Assembly: GCA_958299035.1 (NCBI GenBank)
Contig: CATQJL010000223.1
Location: 47,604,162-47,668,161, forward strand
DNA: 64,000 nt
Origin: Cylicocyclus nassatus
Lineage: Eukaryota > Nematoda > Chromadorea > Rhabditida > Strongylidae
Reading direction: 5' to 3'
How positions within the stretch are numbered: the stretch's first letter is position 1; each line of letters opens with the position of its first letter. This document shows, piece after piece, positions 1 through 12,999 of this stretch. The notes under the pieces were generated by a model. The model searched no databases. It was not told where the DNA came from and was given only the letters and a program-made list of their open reading frames with translations. The position numbers and the translations under genes are program-made.

Positions 1-316
1 GAGGGGGGGGGGAGGAGGACTGAAATTTTCTCGGATGAAGGTGCTTGGCGTCAAACATCGCACTACGAAAACTTTTTTGGGATGCGTTCCAAACTTTTTG
101 CGGACCCATAGCCCCTGAATTTCAGAAAAAGGGGGAGTGGAGCACACGCCGCAAGTAAATTTTTACAGCTATTTGAATTTTTAGAAAATTTTTAAAAAAT
201 TTTAAAATTATTTACGAGTAAAAACAAGTTGTTTTCACATTTTCATAACAAGTGCAACCTTCAAAAATTCTACGACCCATTCTCGGGGTGGGGGCCCTCC
301 TTTCGGTTCGCCACTG
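1..316. mobile_element. hAT-like element remnant, cut by window edge
   Basis: The right end at about 305-316 reads as the inverse of CAGTGGCG, a terminus common in non-autonomous hAT elements. The body shares blocks with 34370-34536 and 55062-55260: a G-rich tract near the end, an imperfect 'gtgcgtggcgtta...cactccgaaaatttttttgg' motif, and a 'cccctgaatttcagaaaaaggggg' type block. The left end lies outside the window, so no target duplication can be checked. Family assignment rests only on the terminus. Confidence 0.4.
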
Positions 317-951
317 TTATGCTTCCTCCATAAACAATTCTGCTCCCTTCCATCCAACGTGGGTGGACTAGTACAGTACTTTTACAGGGTCCAACGACTT
401 CAATTCGTCGCATTTCATATATGTATGTTTATGGTTACTGTGCCACGTGTTTATATAGTAGATTTGAAGCACATTTTATGACCCCTCCTCCGACCTAAAT
501 GTTCTTCTCTCTCAGATGAGTGTAATTGCTAAATGATCTTTGATCGTTGACAGCACGAACGTGGGTAGCCCGAATGGACACAGCCGTCACTCACGGTTTC
601 GTGGAAGCAGTAAAAAGAATTAATGAGACATGCCACGATGAGTGGGTAGTTCTTTGAGCCCCACCGTGCTTTTTCTTAGTACTCTTTGAGTTCTTGTCGG
701 TACACTACGGCCAAAAAACATCATTGGAGAAAAAGTTATGAACGGGAAAGTCGATTTTCAGCTTGACAGGACACCATCGTAGTCAAGTCAATAGTATTAC
801 ATGAGCCATCATAATTTTTGAAAACACACAGGAGAGGCGGAACGAATCTGTTGGAACACTAGGCCAGAGCGTTTCATAAAGCAATTTTTCAAAAAAAAAA
901 ACTTTTTGAATTTTTGACCTAAGCTTTCTCCCGTGCTATATACCACATTTA
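317..951. other. Intergenic, no gene recognised
   Basis: AT-rich sequence with no supported gene, exon pair or terminal repeat. The minus-strand ORF covering 809-1267 has no splice or composition support and overlaps the MITE at 952-1199. Confidence 0.4.
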
Positions 952-1199
952 CTATTTTAAGCAAAAGTTCTTTTGTAATCAAAACAAAGTTTGCTAAGTT
1001 TCGAAATTTTGGGTGGAGGACATTAGGTCGCAGAAAAAGGGCGGTCCCCGCGGTCATTTGCGACAAATACGCACCCTTGTACATGCGCGGACATGCGTTC
1101 CTGCAGGGAATCTGCGCGGGACTCTTCCAAATTCGGCGACCTAATGTCCTCCACCCCGAAATTTTGAACGTATATTCATCATTTTGTTTTTTAAAATAG
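952..1199. mobile_element. Short foldback MITE flanked by TA
   Basis: Outer inverted ends CTATTTTAA/TTAAAATAG are flanked by TA on both sides. A second, longer inverted pair lies inside: the block around 1005-1040 (gtggaggacattaggtcgc) is repeated in inverse at about 1137-1170. The 60-90 bp in the centre are unrelated and GC-richer. There is no coding capacity. Size and TA flanks fit a Tc1/mariner-type MITE, but the terminus is not one I recognise. Confidence 0.6.
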
Positions 1200-3117
1200 T
1201 AGAAGAATGGCGAATTACTAAAAATGGAAAACATACATTGTAACATCATAGATGCTCCATCATACAAAGATGTTCAAGTCTAACATTTGATTGAGCAGTT
1301 ACCGAGAACGAGCTCTAAAGGCCCTTCAAAATTCGTAATTCTGAGACTGAAGCAGAAAATCGCGGAGGACCTCTTGACCCCAAAAATCTGTAAAAAATTT
1401 TTATAGCAGTAATTCATACGTCGCCGGCAGGTTTTGATCTCGTAAAAAACAAACAAGAAGTCTGTGGGAAATGATTTTACTGAAAAAATTAACTTGTCTT
1501 TGAGTTTCCTCACAGAAATACGGTTTGAGATGACTAACCAACCTAGTGCTTATTGGCGCTTGCTTGTCAAACAGTTCTTGGGAAAAAGTTCAGTGATGAG
1601 AAATTGTTTTTCGTAAAATGACATTCCACGAAGCTGTTTTTTCCATTTCCATGTGAGATTGGCCCCTGTCACAGAAATGTATGGACAATTGATGGTTTTA
1701 CACATTTTCGGGGCCAGCTGGGGCTCTCCGCAGTTTTCTGGCGCCGAACTCTAGATCACAGAACTTGAAACGCCATTTTGAAGGCTTCGTTTTTTTTGTG
1801 ACTAACTAATAGAAAGCCACGCTTGAACACTTGACATAAAGGAAAATCTTCTGCTTTTTTCCAAAAATAGGATGACAATTCTAGGGTTAGGCGTTTTCAA
1901 GGTTGTTCAGTTCCGCTATAGACAGAAACTTTCTTTCCAGCTTATAATTTGTGCCGCTATGGGCATACAGACAATGGCAATAAACAAGGCTTTAAACCGT
2001 CTATTCTGTGCACCATCCTGGTTGTTTGCCAGGTGTCTGATTTTTTGCCAACGGACCTAATCCCTATTCGTTTACTTGCACTCAGACAACGCATGAAGTG
2101 CCTACGTGTACAAACCATGAGCTGCAAGTGCACTTGGCACGGTAGAGGACTGGAACTAAAAATGACTAGACAAACCACAATAAGAGGCGTATGGTATGAA
2201 AAGGTTCTCTGGATTATTCTGAGCACTTCCGTATATACTTCCGTATTCTCACCGATCTCAAGAATGTTTTACACTAAGCTGCTGCAAAAAATAATGAGCA
2301 TTCCATATTCTGTTGAGATACAGAAGATATAAAACAATAGATCGAGTAAAAATTTCTAAGATGACGTTTAATTAATCGCAAAAAGTTTAGTACCGTAAAG
2401 CAGCTTGGGAGAACGTCGATACATTTTTCACCCCAGAAATCAGCTTTTTCTCTATAAATTGCCTACAAACCATTAAGAATTTACAATCATCTATCGCATC
2501 AGCTACTTAGTTTTTATTTCAATCACGTCCCCGCAAAGTGATGGGTACTAAGATTTCACAGCATGGCAATGATGGATCCCCCAACTAACCTAACTGGGAA
2601 GTCTGGACGAAAAAGCTCGTCCGGAAATCCTAAAATCCACTTAAGAAGTCTTCCGGACCCCGTCTCCTCGTTCCGGTCCCCGCCCACTTTCAAGCATTTT
2701 CTAGCAAATGTGGATATGAGGAGCCTGTACAATAGCTACTTTTTGCCGTTTTCAAGCGCTGAAAATACTAAATATTGGTGCAGCATGACGAAAAGCTTTG
2801 TAAGGTAAAAAAACTGATAAGTGATTTTTTTTGGGTGACACTGCCTGTAATGTATTTTTGGCTAAAAGTCAAGAAAATGAAAAATTTTCAGCCAGTATAT
2901 GAGAGACGAAGTTGGAGGTTTGAAGGAATCTATCATAAAGCGCTTGATTTTGTAAAGAAATCTTTTAGCTTTTTCTTCCAAACTTCACATTTATACACGT
3001 TTTGCGATTATTGGAATGCCATAAAGTAGAGCTTGCTTCTCTCTATCGAAAGATATATTTTGGATCATTTTTATATCTCTGCCAGTAAAGCTAAAGAGTA
3101 TTTGCACGAACCTAGTA
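1200..3117. other. Intergenic, unassigned ORFs only
   Basis: Two open stretches exist on the plus strand (1949-2332, 127 codons from a TTG, and 2563-2808), but neither resembles a known protein nor has convincing splice partners. A compact inverted repeat (ggacga...tcgtcc) sits at about 2605-2623. I see no RNA gene. Confidence 0.3.
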
Positions 3118-4062
3118 TTAGGTTGTCCGGAAATTAATGCAGGGTTGAATTCCAACCGCAATAAGTCATCCACTTCTCATTTCTAAACAGGTCGCCAAGT
3201 ACCATTTAGTAGAGCAAAGTAATTTCTACAAGGTGGCTCTCTTGCTCTAGCAATAGCTCTGATCCACCACGAGTTTCGAGCCAAAAACAAAAGAAGATTC
3301 AATCGCCCGAAGAACTGAGAAAGATCGTAAATTAGTTTACAAAAGTCCTACAAAAATTCTAACTCGCTCACGTAAACACTTTCCACATAAGACATCTATA
3401 TACGCCGTTGCCGTATTTTTTCTGCGTTAGAAATCAAGAAAAAGGAAAATTTCGTACATTTGCCAAAGTGATGGTGTGCCGTCCTCACATAACTAGTTGT
3501 ATTCTACAAACCTGTAGAAGTACAAACATAAATTTTCACCTGTCTACAAGCTTTAATTCTCGAGAAATTTGAATTTTAGCTCGGACCACCTGACCAGGGA
3601 AAGCTACATTCGATATTTCTCGAGAACCAAAGCTTGTAAAAAGCTGAAAACTTACGTTTGTGCTTCTAAAGGTTTTTAGTATACAACTACTTGTGTGAGG
3701 ACGGCACAGCGTCACTTTGGAAAATGTGCGAAATTTTCCGTTTTCTTGATTTTTAACAGAGAAAAAAGTACGGCAACGGCGTACATAAATGTCTTATGTG
3801 GATAGTGTTTGCGTGAACAAGTTAGAGTTTTTGTAGGATTTCTTTCAACTGAGTTTCGATTTTTCTCGATTATTTAAGTAGTTGGATCTTTTTAGTTTTT
3901 GGCTTGGAACTCGAGGTAAATGGCACTTGTAAAAGTAAGATAGCCTTCTTGTGAAGCTTGCTTTGCTCTATCGCATGGTATTTTGCAACCTATTTAGGAA
4001 TGAGAAGCACACGACTTATTGCGATTGAAAATCAAAACCTGCTTAATTTCCGGACAACCTAA
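3118..4062. mobile_element. Foldback mariner-like MITE, 945 bp, TA duplication
   Basis: The left end starts TTAGGTTGTCCGGAAATTAA and the right end is its inverse, with TA on each side (3116-3117 and 4063-4064). Both arms stay complementary almost to the centre near 3590, so the element is one long imperfect hairpin. Several paired blocks are visible, for example the 'gtgccgtcctcacataa' block at 3477 and its inverse at about 3694. TTAGGTT starts are typical of mariner termini. There is no transposase ORF, so it is non-autonomous. Confidence 0.85.
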
Positions 4063-7000
4063 TACATTGACTGAATGAATAAAACCTATGAATCTGGTCC
4101 TACACTTTGACCTCATCCACGTCGATGTCAGAATAAGTCACCAACGTTTTAGAAAAAATAAATAGTAATTCTATACAACTAGTGCATATAAGTTCAATGT
4201 GGACTAATGGCATAGCCCACCAGAATTTGCTACTAATAATAAGATGTGGGCACGAAGTAACAGAATTTTTTGTGACTCTGATAACATTTTACGACAACTC
4301 CGTGCAAATGGAAAGGAACGGACACGTGCGGGGAAAAAAGTCTTGAACCAGCGAAAAGTACCAATCTATATATTTCTTCTAATCACTTTACACTCGTCCT
4401 TCGAGAGAGCACTACGTCAGCAGCCCAAGTCTGAGTTTTTTGGAAGCTTTGCAACATGGTGTTCTGAGTGCACTCATTCCTCATTCCTGCACTCAAGTGT
4501 ACTTGTAGCCCTTGGCAACACTTTCAACGCAACGGTGCCCCTGTTCGGTGAAATTATTGCAAATCGCACTTTTTCAAAGGAAGTGAATAGATGTAGAACT
4601 GCAATATTCGCTCCTCCTCCCTCGACTATAACTTAATTGAGTACTTCATTTTGCTCTCGTTATCCACCACCTGTGCTTAGCAATTCGATCACTTGACCAG
4701 CGCTAAAGATTAATGTTGTTTTGAGAATCGCGTCACCAGGAAATCGCTTATAAGAGGCATTTGCTGCGATCCTGCCCTTGCAGTAGCAGGAGTACTGTTC
4801 ATCTTCACTTGATTTCCTCTCAGAACATTGTGCTTTTCAACCTCCCTTGGAAGGTATAGATACCGCCCCAAAGCACAGGATGAAAAAACCTTTGCTTCCC
4901 ATTTTGAGCTGTCATTTTGGCACATAGACCTTCTTAATCTGATTCTCTCTAAACTTCACTACATGAGACTTTCAGAAAACAACGGAGAGGGAACAAGGGT
5001 CCATTTTTTCCAGCTTGGAATGAGTATTCGATAAGATCATGGACTAATGCAAAATTTTGGTAAATGCACTTCGAAAAGAGAATCCTGAACGCTTCCGCCA
5101 TCGGCCACGGACCTCCAAGCGATTTTTTAGACGAACGGGAGGAGACAGATTTTTTGGGCGAAAGAATGTGAAGTCAGGATTTAAAACTAACATTATAAAA
5201 CTATAAACGTATAGAACTAAATTAACATACAACTTTAAAACTTTCTGGTAAGTCTTCAATCCTGTGGAGAAAAGGTTTAGAAAAATCCACAAGGCTAACG
5301 GGAACTTTTAAAAAACTTACGAATTTTTTTATTGATTATCTACATGTAGACATAAATCTTGGACACCTTTTAATAATTATTATAAGTAGACCGTCAGAAT
5401 TTTGCTAACCTATTTCGTCAACAAAGTTGCATTTCTTTAACACCTAAACCTGCAAGTTTGACCATTTTATAATGCTCCCGAGCTTCCTAAATTCAAAAAC
5501 AAGCAAGATTGGGTACTGCTTCATCCAATGTTGTCCTAGTGGAGAAAACAGCAGATTTGATCGATATGCAGATATTTTACTAGAATTGGGTGAATTTCTG
5601 TGGTGCAAGTTCCTAATCTGTTGCACAAAATTGTTTAGCTGATATTGAACCAGTCAGTCCCAAAATCGGCATTTAGAGCGTATGCAATGGTATTCTCATT
5701 GCGAATGTCTACGATACCAAGTTGAATATTTTGTTAGAAGCAGAAACACGCAGCTCTATGTTTCTGATTGAGCAATCAAAGTTTTTCCCCATTCACCATG
5801 GATGATGGCTTGTAAAAATTGCGTTAAAATAGATAACAAGTTAATGTCCTTTCACGTCAGATATGAATTATTTCACCTTTGAAAATGTCTAGTCTATTGA
5901 AAAACGCTTTCGTCTCCATCTTGCGTCAGCGATTCCATGCCAACCATGAAACAGCTTCTAGAAATAGAAGCCTATCTACACAGCCACTTCAACCACATTG
6001 CCTATCTATGCAGTTTCTTCTAGAAAATTAGACGTAGCAGGTTGTTGCTGTCACGGACCAGGTGTTCGTTGAGCTCCTAGCTGCTTCTCTCACTCAGCGC
6101 TAGGCTGCGAGTGACAGAGATCGGCCGGCGAGGGACGGATCTCTGAATTAGCTCGGCAGCCACTACGCAAGCAGACAACATAGCTCTCGCTTTGTGGATT
6201 TCGTCATTCTCATTCAACCCCGGTTAGCAGACGTGCAGCGAATAAATTTTGAACCACAGATATCATCTTGAACCCAAGCTCGCTCTAGAAAATCCACAAA
6301 AAATGTACTAAAAATTGAGGTTGCAGCAAAAATTATTTCACTTTTTTTAAGAGCGAATATTTCAAAAAAATGAATTACACTTGTCCACTTTCGTCATTCC
6401 GACTCGCACGTTGAAAACTATTCTCTCTATAGCGGTATACATCATCTTACTCCGTTCCTTGAAAATCGCATGGAATGTAGTGCATTTTGATTCTCTATTG
6501 CGCAAATATCTCGTTTTTTCAATAGAAATAGTTTTCAAGAAAAAAGAATCGTTAGGTATTTTTCCTCTATCTTCCCGTCTGCAGTGTAGAATTTATTTTG
6601 TTTGGATTTAGACCGCTTACGAAGCTATAAAGTTATGGCTGTATTTTATGTTCCATAATATTTGCGCTGGAATCTCAGAATTGCTGGGCGGAGCTTGTGC
6701 GGATTTTCATTTTTGCTTTGTTAGCGAGAAGCCATTTTTCAATCTTTCATGTATTCAGCGAGCTTCACTAAAGCGTGTATACGATTTTTGCCAGATCTCG
6801 CTATGCAAATTATTGGTCTTCATTTTCAAGAGCCTCTTCATCAAATGGTGATCTGAACTCCTGTGAGCAAAGCAAAAAGGAATTCTTTATTTGCGCTCGC
6901 ATTCATGAGACAGCCTAAGTTGTTGAGTTCCTTGTTCTTCTATCGACATAAGCTACGAAAATGCGGAAGTGACATAGCTTTCCCAAAAGTTTTTCTCTGA

Positions 7001-8449
7001 CTGAGAGGCATTGAGTAACGACGCTTTTTAGAAAATGGTTGCATTATAATCCGCCATTTACATACTTATGCCCATGAATACACGGCCTAAACGTGTTTTC
7101 TAGAAAGGAATTTTCGTTATTTTATGTTATTTTTACTTTAAATAACAGAGAGATGCTTTCGTTTCTGGCATAGAATATAATTTCCTCGCTAGCCATCTCT
7201 TCTAAATAATTCCAAGCAGTCTGAGACGTCACAAATAGCTGTGAATTACGGGGGCTTGGCTTCTTCCGCACGCTGTTCTTTGTAATCATAGCACACCCAT
7301 CACAGTTGTTTTCGTTGAGCGCATAGCTTGTTGACTCCTGCGCGAGGGCGTGATCAACAAATTCACTCCTGTCTAGAGTGTTCGACGATGAAAATAGAAT
7401 TCCTATTTACAGCCTTTAGGCTGTCTAGCATGTTTCGCAATAGTCGCTATGGCTATGGCTAGTAAATAAACTCAAAGATCAATTAGAAGCATATGCTATT
7501 TGACTTGCTTTGTTTTCTCCAGGTATTTTATACATTTTTTTAGAATGTCTTATTCCATACGTCTATTTCTTGTCCATTTTTCTCAATAGTTTCTTCCATT
7601 TGCTTGAAATTACATTTTAAACTTAGATAATCCTATAGTTCGATACATAGTCGTTTTCGATTTTTCATTCACTCTGTGTAATTGCACCACTTTTTGGATT
7701 TGCACTGGTAAGGGGGGGGGGGTGTCCTTAACAGATGAAGCCTTTTTTCACTTTGTCCGAATTTTTCTTTCTTCTTAGTCCCTACTATTTCTTCGATCCA
7801 GACAGCGATATTCAACCGCCACCGGTTCGATTTACTGTTAGTCTCAGAAATGGTGCAATTACACAAATCGACTAGTCAAAGGAACGACTATAACTGTGTT
7901 CAAGTGTGACATTGTGCTTCAAGTTCTGCTTTCCAAGTTTGCAACCCACTTCCAGAGCAAAAATCTTGATTGCTGGTCTTCGAAAATTATTGTACTAATG
8001 CAGTGCTTTGTTTTGTGACATTATTTGATGAAACACACCTGATTTTTTTTCGTGATGTCTTTCGGAGCCTTAGAATGCTCTCGCTCAAGTGGGTCCGAAC
8101 ATTGTCCTTATATATCCAGCGAAATTTCCAGTATACATAAGAAAGGATGGTGAACTTACTAAATATTGAATACTGTTGATAGAAATCTCTGCGATTTCCA
8201 GGTCATTGTTTTTTTTCCACTATTTTTTTGTTTGGTTTCTTCATCTAGCACGGCAGTTCCACAAATGCTTTCATCATATGTTATCACTTGCTTAGAATAG
8301 CACACACTCATTTCACACTCTATACAAATATTTTTTTGTTCTATTTACATTGCACTGCTCTCCGAAACAAAAACACTGTCAACTATATTTACATGCACTT
8401 ACCACTACATAAGAAGTCTTTCAAGGATTCAGGCCTTTTTTCTGCCACC
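4063..8449. other. Intergenic, one unexplained 130-codon ORF
   Basis: This 4.4-kb stretch has no gene I can assign. An ATG-initiated plus-strand ORF of 130 codons covers 4244-4636. It is long for this base composition but shows no recognisable motif, signal peptide or splice partner. A G11 tract lies at 7712-7722. Confidence 0.3.
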
Positions 8450-8653
8450 ATGGAAAGAGTTCGTAGCAGTGATACCACAAAGCAATTACGTCTATGCTCT
8501 CAGGAGAACAAACGGTTTTTCGATAAGATAACGCCACCAAAGACTGCATATCTCATGCTGATTATAAAAGGCTTGGAGAATGTGATTATTTTATCGGAAA
8601 ATCTGAAGAAAATGCGTACCATTTTAGCAAAATTTGTTTTTCCCAAAATTTGA
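8450..8653 (+). CDS. Possible small ORF with strong Kozak context
   Basis: ATG at 8450 sits in a perfect GCCACCATGG context and opens 67 codons ending at 8653. The product would be basic and soluble, with a hydrophobic patch (YLMLIIKGLENVIIL) in its centre. The frame is open upstream as well (to 8288) without an ATG. I recognise no family. No neighbouring exon is evident, and the foldback MITE at 8822 starts shortly after the stop. This may be a chance ORF. Confidence 0.18.
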   Translation: MERVRSSDTTKQLRLCSQENKRFFDKITPPKTAYLMLIIKGLENVIILSENLKKMRTILAKFVFPKI

Positions 8654-8821
8654 CAGCCAGTTTACAGTTATTGGTCTCTATGAGTACTCAAAATCTTCGA
8701 ATTCTATCTTTTTCAATTTAATTTGAAATAGATAGTTCGTCAGTCATAACAAATTTCATCAACTATTCTGTGCAACGATATAATTCATGTCGGAAGTGCC
8801 TTTTTGGACCCTTTTAAACTA

Positions 8822-9554
8822 TTAGGTTGAACCGAAAGTTCTGTCGCACCATTTTCAAAAAAATCATAACTTCTTTGGCTCATAAAGATTTTGCGCAACT
8901 CAAATTTTATCAGAAAGCGTAAAGCATGTAGTTTCCAAAGCTTCCTGGGGAGTTTCCGACATGCTCAAGTGGCAGAGATAAGAATAAAAGAACGAGATCA
9001 TTCGAAATTCGGAATTTTTAAGCAAGAATTCTAAAAATTCAGAAAGTGTGCGATAAAATCCAGAAAAGCCATTATCCTACTTTTCTTACATTTGATTACT
9101 AACTGAGTCAAGTTTCTGCTGATCGAGGTCTTCTTTCAGAAGTTAAGAATTTATAAAAAATAATGCCGAAAAATCAATTTCCTAAGTATTCTTAAGAATG
9201 GATTTTTTGGCATTTTTTTTTCAAAAATTCATAACTTCTGAAAGAAGACCTCGATCAGCACAAACTTGACTCAGTTAGTAATCAAATGTAAGAAAAATTA
9301 GGATAATGGCTTTGCTGGATTTTATCGCACAGTTTCTGAATTTTTTAGAATTCTTGCTCAAAAATTCCGAATTTCGAATGATCTCGTTCTTTTTTATCTC
9401 TGCCATTTGAGCACGTCGGAAACTCCCCAGGAAGCCTTTGGAAACTACATGCTTTACGCTTTCAGACGAAATTTGAGTTGCGCAAAATCTTCATGAGGCA
9501 AAGAAGTTATGATTTTTTTGAAAATGGTGCGACAGAACTTTCGGTTCAACCTAA
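8822..9554. mobile_element. Foldback mariner-like MITE, 733 bp, TA duplication
   Basis: Ends are TTAGGTTGAACCGAAAGTTC and its inverse, flanked by TA at 8820-8821 and 9555-9556. The arms pair along nearly the whole length: 'tctttcagaagttaagaatt' at about 9130 pairs with the block at about 9230. The TIR shares TTAGGTTG with the 3118-4062 element but then differs, so it is a separate mariner-like family. The short plus-strand ORF inside (9478-9663) is an artefact of the terminal repeat. Confidence 0.88.
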
Positions 9555-12403
9555 TATAATATATTCAGGAATTTTTGAAACAAGATTCAAGGTAAACCTG
9601 CTAACGATACTCATTAATCGGTTTTCTCTCAGTTTCTTTTCTTCAAGGATATTTCCATTCTAATATAATTCTGTGATTTATTTATGCGAGGATCATTTTT
9701 AACCCTCTACCCCTTCGATACTTTGGAGCTTCCAAGTTATTGTTTTTTAAGAACTTCAAAGTGATGTTGCATGTCAAACTTGAAAATCCGCAAGTACTTA
9801 TCTATTGATCAGCTTGCTAGCATTTTCGTTATTCCAAATCAATTTTTTTGTGAACCAGTGGAAAGCAGCCTTAGTACAAATTTTGCATGTTAGTCCACTA
9901 AGTTTGTTGTTTTCTATTTTTGGAAGTTTTAAAGCGCACGCATCGAACTGAAAAGCGCTTTTCAAAATCGATTTCATCTCAAAACTTTTCAGAATCGTTT
10001 CATCAGTTTAACTTTTTCTAGAAATTGACCTAACTTCCATCTTTGTGAATGCTTTTTTCCAATAAAAAAATATGCAAGATTTACAATCGTAACTCTTCTT
10101 GTGGTCCATAACAACACCGTTCTTGATCTGTGAAAAGAAAACCACGAAGGGTGGGTTACGATAGGTAGACTGTAAAGTCAGGGTTATTTAGTAATGGGGT
10201 TTCCGTTTCGTTGTATAGATTGGTCTCTGATGTCTAGTATTTTCGTAAGCGTTGTGAGCAGAAAACAAATTGTTATTGCTCCCTCAAGCAGAAGTAGAGG
10301 AGAATTAAAACCTTGCCGCTGGCTGTTATTCCTCCGAACTTCTAAAAAAGGAGAAGGGAGCGCCAACAATGATGTCATACTCTATCGCATTAAGCGATAG
10401 CTAAAAACTCTCACACGATGTTTACTATCGCGCGGTGGCCCTGATGAGTTTTTCGTCGTTTTTCGTCCCCTTGGTGTTTTTTGTTGGTCGATTTGATATC
10501 TGATGTCTACATTCCATGCTCCTTGGCTGTTTACAAAGCGTTTAGGCGTCTCATCATTCTCAATGTTTTCTGATCATGTAAGTGAAGAGCCGCCAGTGTT
10601 TGTTTTTGAGACATTCGGTTTTTTTTACACTCAGCACTTTCATTGTGACACATGCATTCAAGAGGTGTCTTTTAGGGCGGCTCTTCATATTTTTGTCTGG
10701 AACGGGTGTAGCGAACAAGAAATCTTGCCAATTCGTAACCGAGTTTTTTCACTAATATACAATTTTTTTTTATATCTCTTTCTACTTTACATGTTTATTT
10801 GTGCTTTTCTTGCTTAAAATCGCCGAAAATTTTGCCTTCAATACATTGCAACAAAAATATTTACTATAAAGTCACCAGCATAATTCCTACAGACTATCGT
10901 GTCGAAACCTTTTTCGCTCTGTCACCATTTAGGTCTAAAGTGTTCAAAAGAATTTGAAAACACAATGGTCTCCAACTAAACGTAGCCTTTTTGAAGAAAA
11001 GTGGTTAGCATTCATAAACTTTTCAAGGCGAAGGGCATTTGCGTCAGCATAGTTTGGCGCACTTATGGTTTACATTATGGCACTCTTCTGGAGTTTCACT
11101 TTCTATAGTGATGATTCATAAACTTTTGCGTGTCACTGATTCAATACATCATCTCTTCAAATTGCTCATGATGTGGACTGATAACATTCAACTGCACCCA
11201 TATTGTACAATTTTTTAATACATAAACTGAGTCACGTTCGTCTTAAAGTAACAGTATTTATATGAGGAAAGGCTGACTGCTTCCATGATATGTTTTGGAC
11301 CTGCCACAGGCGCCGTGAGTTTCAGGTGTACATTGAGGGCTTCTTTTCAAAAAGCATAGTGCGTCCATTAGTTACATCATTTCGATTCATGAACTCATGA
11401 CTTTAATTCATATGTTCGTTAATTTTGATACAGGCTGAATAATCATGCTAGCACAAAAAGCGTGAAGAAAGCGTATCTGCTTTTCCGTTTTTTAACCTCT
11501 TATTCTTGGCAAGGATATTAATTTTTCTCTAATCCCAATTTGATTTATATTTGTTGAATCTGTTGTAAGCGAATGAGACTACATATATGTTGTCCTATGT
11601 GTGTTATCAATTGAAAAATTCTTTAATTTGCTAAGCAGTCAATTCTATTCGATGTTTTCTGCTTGATTATCCAAAGTGTGTACCAATTTAAATTCTTCGA
11701 GCGGCATTTTAGCCATAAGTGAAGAATGTGAAGAGACAGACGGTAGGGCAACTGGAACCACAAATTTGCCAAATTTGAGAAATCAGAAATCAACTAGCAC
11801 TTAAGCAACTTCATGCCAATGTATCTGTGGGCAAATGGGAAGTGTCAAAATTACAGTCACTAAACGAACGTATTGATTCTGGTAGTATAACTACCAGAAA
11901 ATCTCATATAACACATTTTTCCACTGCCACCGAACGACAACATTTACCAAACTATGGTTTGAAAATTGCGCACAAAAAACTAGCAACTGTTCCGAGCCGT
12001 GGATGTACTGCGGTCAGTGTGGACAGGAATTCACATCTAGCATGATGAATGGAATATTGAGCGCTGTAATGACTTAAAACTGCGATCGAACCTTAATAGA
12101 ATGTTATAAATGTTGCAATTTTTACGCATTCTGTTTCTTACAATTGATTCAAATTCATATATGTGAGTGGAGTGTAAAAAAACCTTCCAAGCGCGGTAAT
12201 CGTATGGCGGAGACTTCTGATTGCACTTCTTGACAGTTTTACAGATGCTGTGTATGCAAGCACTTCAGCAGCGACTGCAGCATTTTTAGGCCTCCCCCCC
12301 CCCCCCCACCCCTCATTCCGCTCCCCTTTTTGTTCTCAAAAAGGAACTCTGCCTTCTCTCTGTTTATTATTGTCTATTCTCTTATGCTGGTCTATAAAGT
12401 TCA
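9555..12403. other. Intergenic, no gene recognised
   Basis: No supported gene. A 12-bp inverted pair, TGAAGAGCCGCC at 10583-10594 and its inverse at 10676-10687, bounds an 81-bp spacer inside a 104-codon open stretch (10503-10817). A small hairpin (tctggtag/ctaccaga) lies at about 11877-11897. A C14 run occupies 12294-12307. Confidence 0.3.
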
Positions 12404-12499
12404 TTTTACTTCGCTGAATATTTCGTGAATGCGAAAACTTTTTGATAGTCGTTTTACTTCGCTGAATATTTCGTGAATGCGAAAAGTTTTTGATAGTCT
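12404..12499. repeat. 48-bp perfect-period tandem duplication
   Basis: Two copies of a 48-bp unit (12404-12451 and 12452-12499) differ by about one base. Each unit contains ttcgc...gcgaa inverted pairs. The length is a multiple of three, so the minus-strand ORF that crosses it (12401-12745, 114 codons) carries the same 16-residue repeat twice at its C-terminus. I cannot say whether that ORF is real. Confidence 0.85.
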
Positions 12500-12999
12500 G
12501 CATTCTCTCGTTCGGCCTAGACTATTCAGCAAATTCTTCCCATCTGCCAAATAGCCCAAATTTTTCGAATGTACACTTTTCATTGAGCTCTCGTCATATG
12601 TTGCATCAAAATCTTGGCAAAAAAGGTGCCAATTTACGACGAAGAAAAAACCGCGCAGCTGTCTCTGGTATTTGCTGACGCATCGTCCAGCGATTGTAAA
12701 TAGGCAATCAAACGTGGTGAAAGAGATTTTAGCACATATAGTCATATAGCTATTATGGTTCGAGGAATCAGAGAAGAAATTCTAAGCACAAACAGGTGTT
12801 CGCGCAGATGTGAACATTAGCTGTAGAATCCGTCTTTAAATGAAAGGAATTTTTTGAGGGCGTTGGAAATGAAAGGGAAGAAAAATTTCCAAAAAATTGA
12901 ATCTCTGGTGGTATTCACTGGCGGTGGAGAGAGCGCTAGGGAAGCGGGAAAGGGTGAGGGGGAGACCGGGCCCGCCTGTCATTGAAAGACATTATATTA

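Noticed and set aside
1949..2332. 127-codon plus-strand ORF
   Set aside because: No ATG near its start, no splice partners, no motif, and overlapping open frames on both strands.
7800..7840. 'ggttcgattt' considered as a tRNA box B
   Set aside because: It does not match GGTTCGANTCC and has no box A or acceptor stem nearby.
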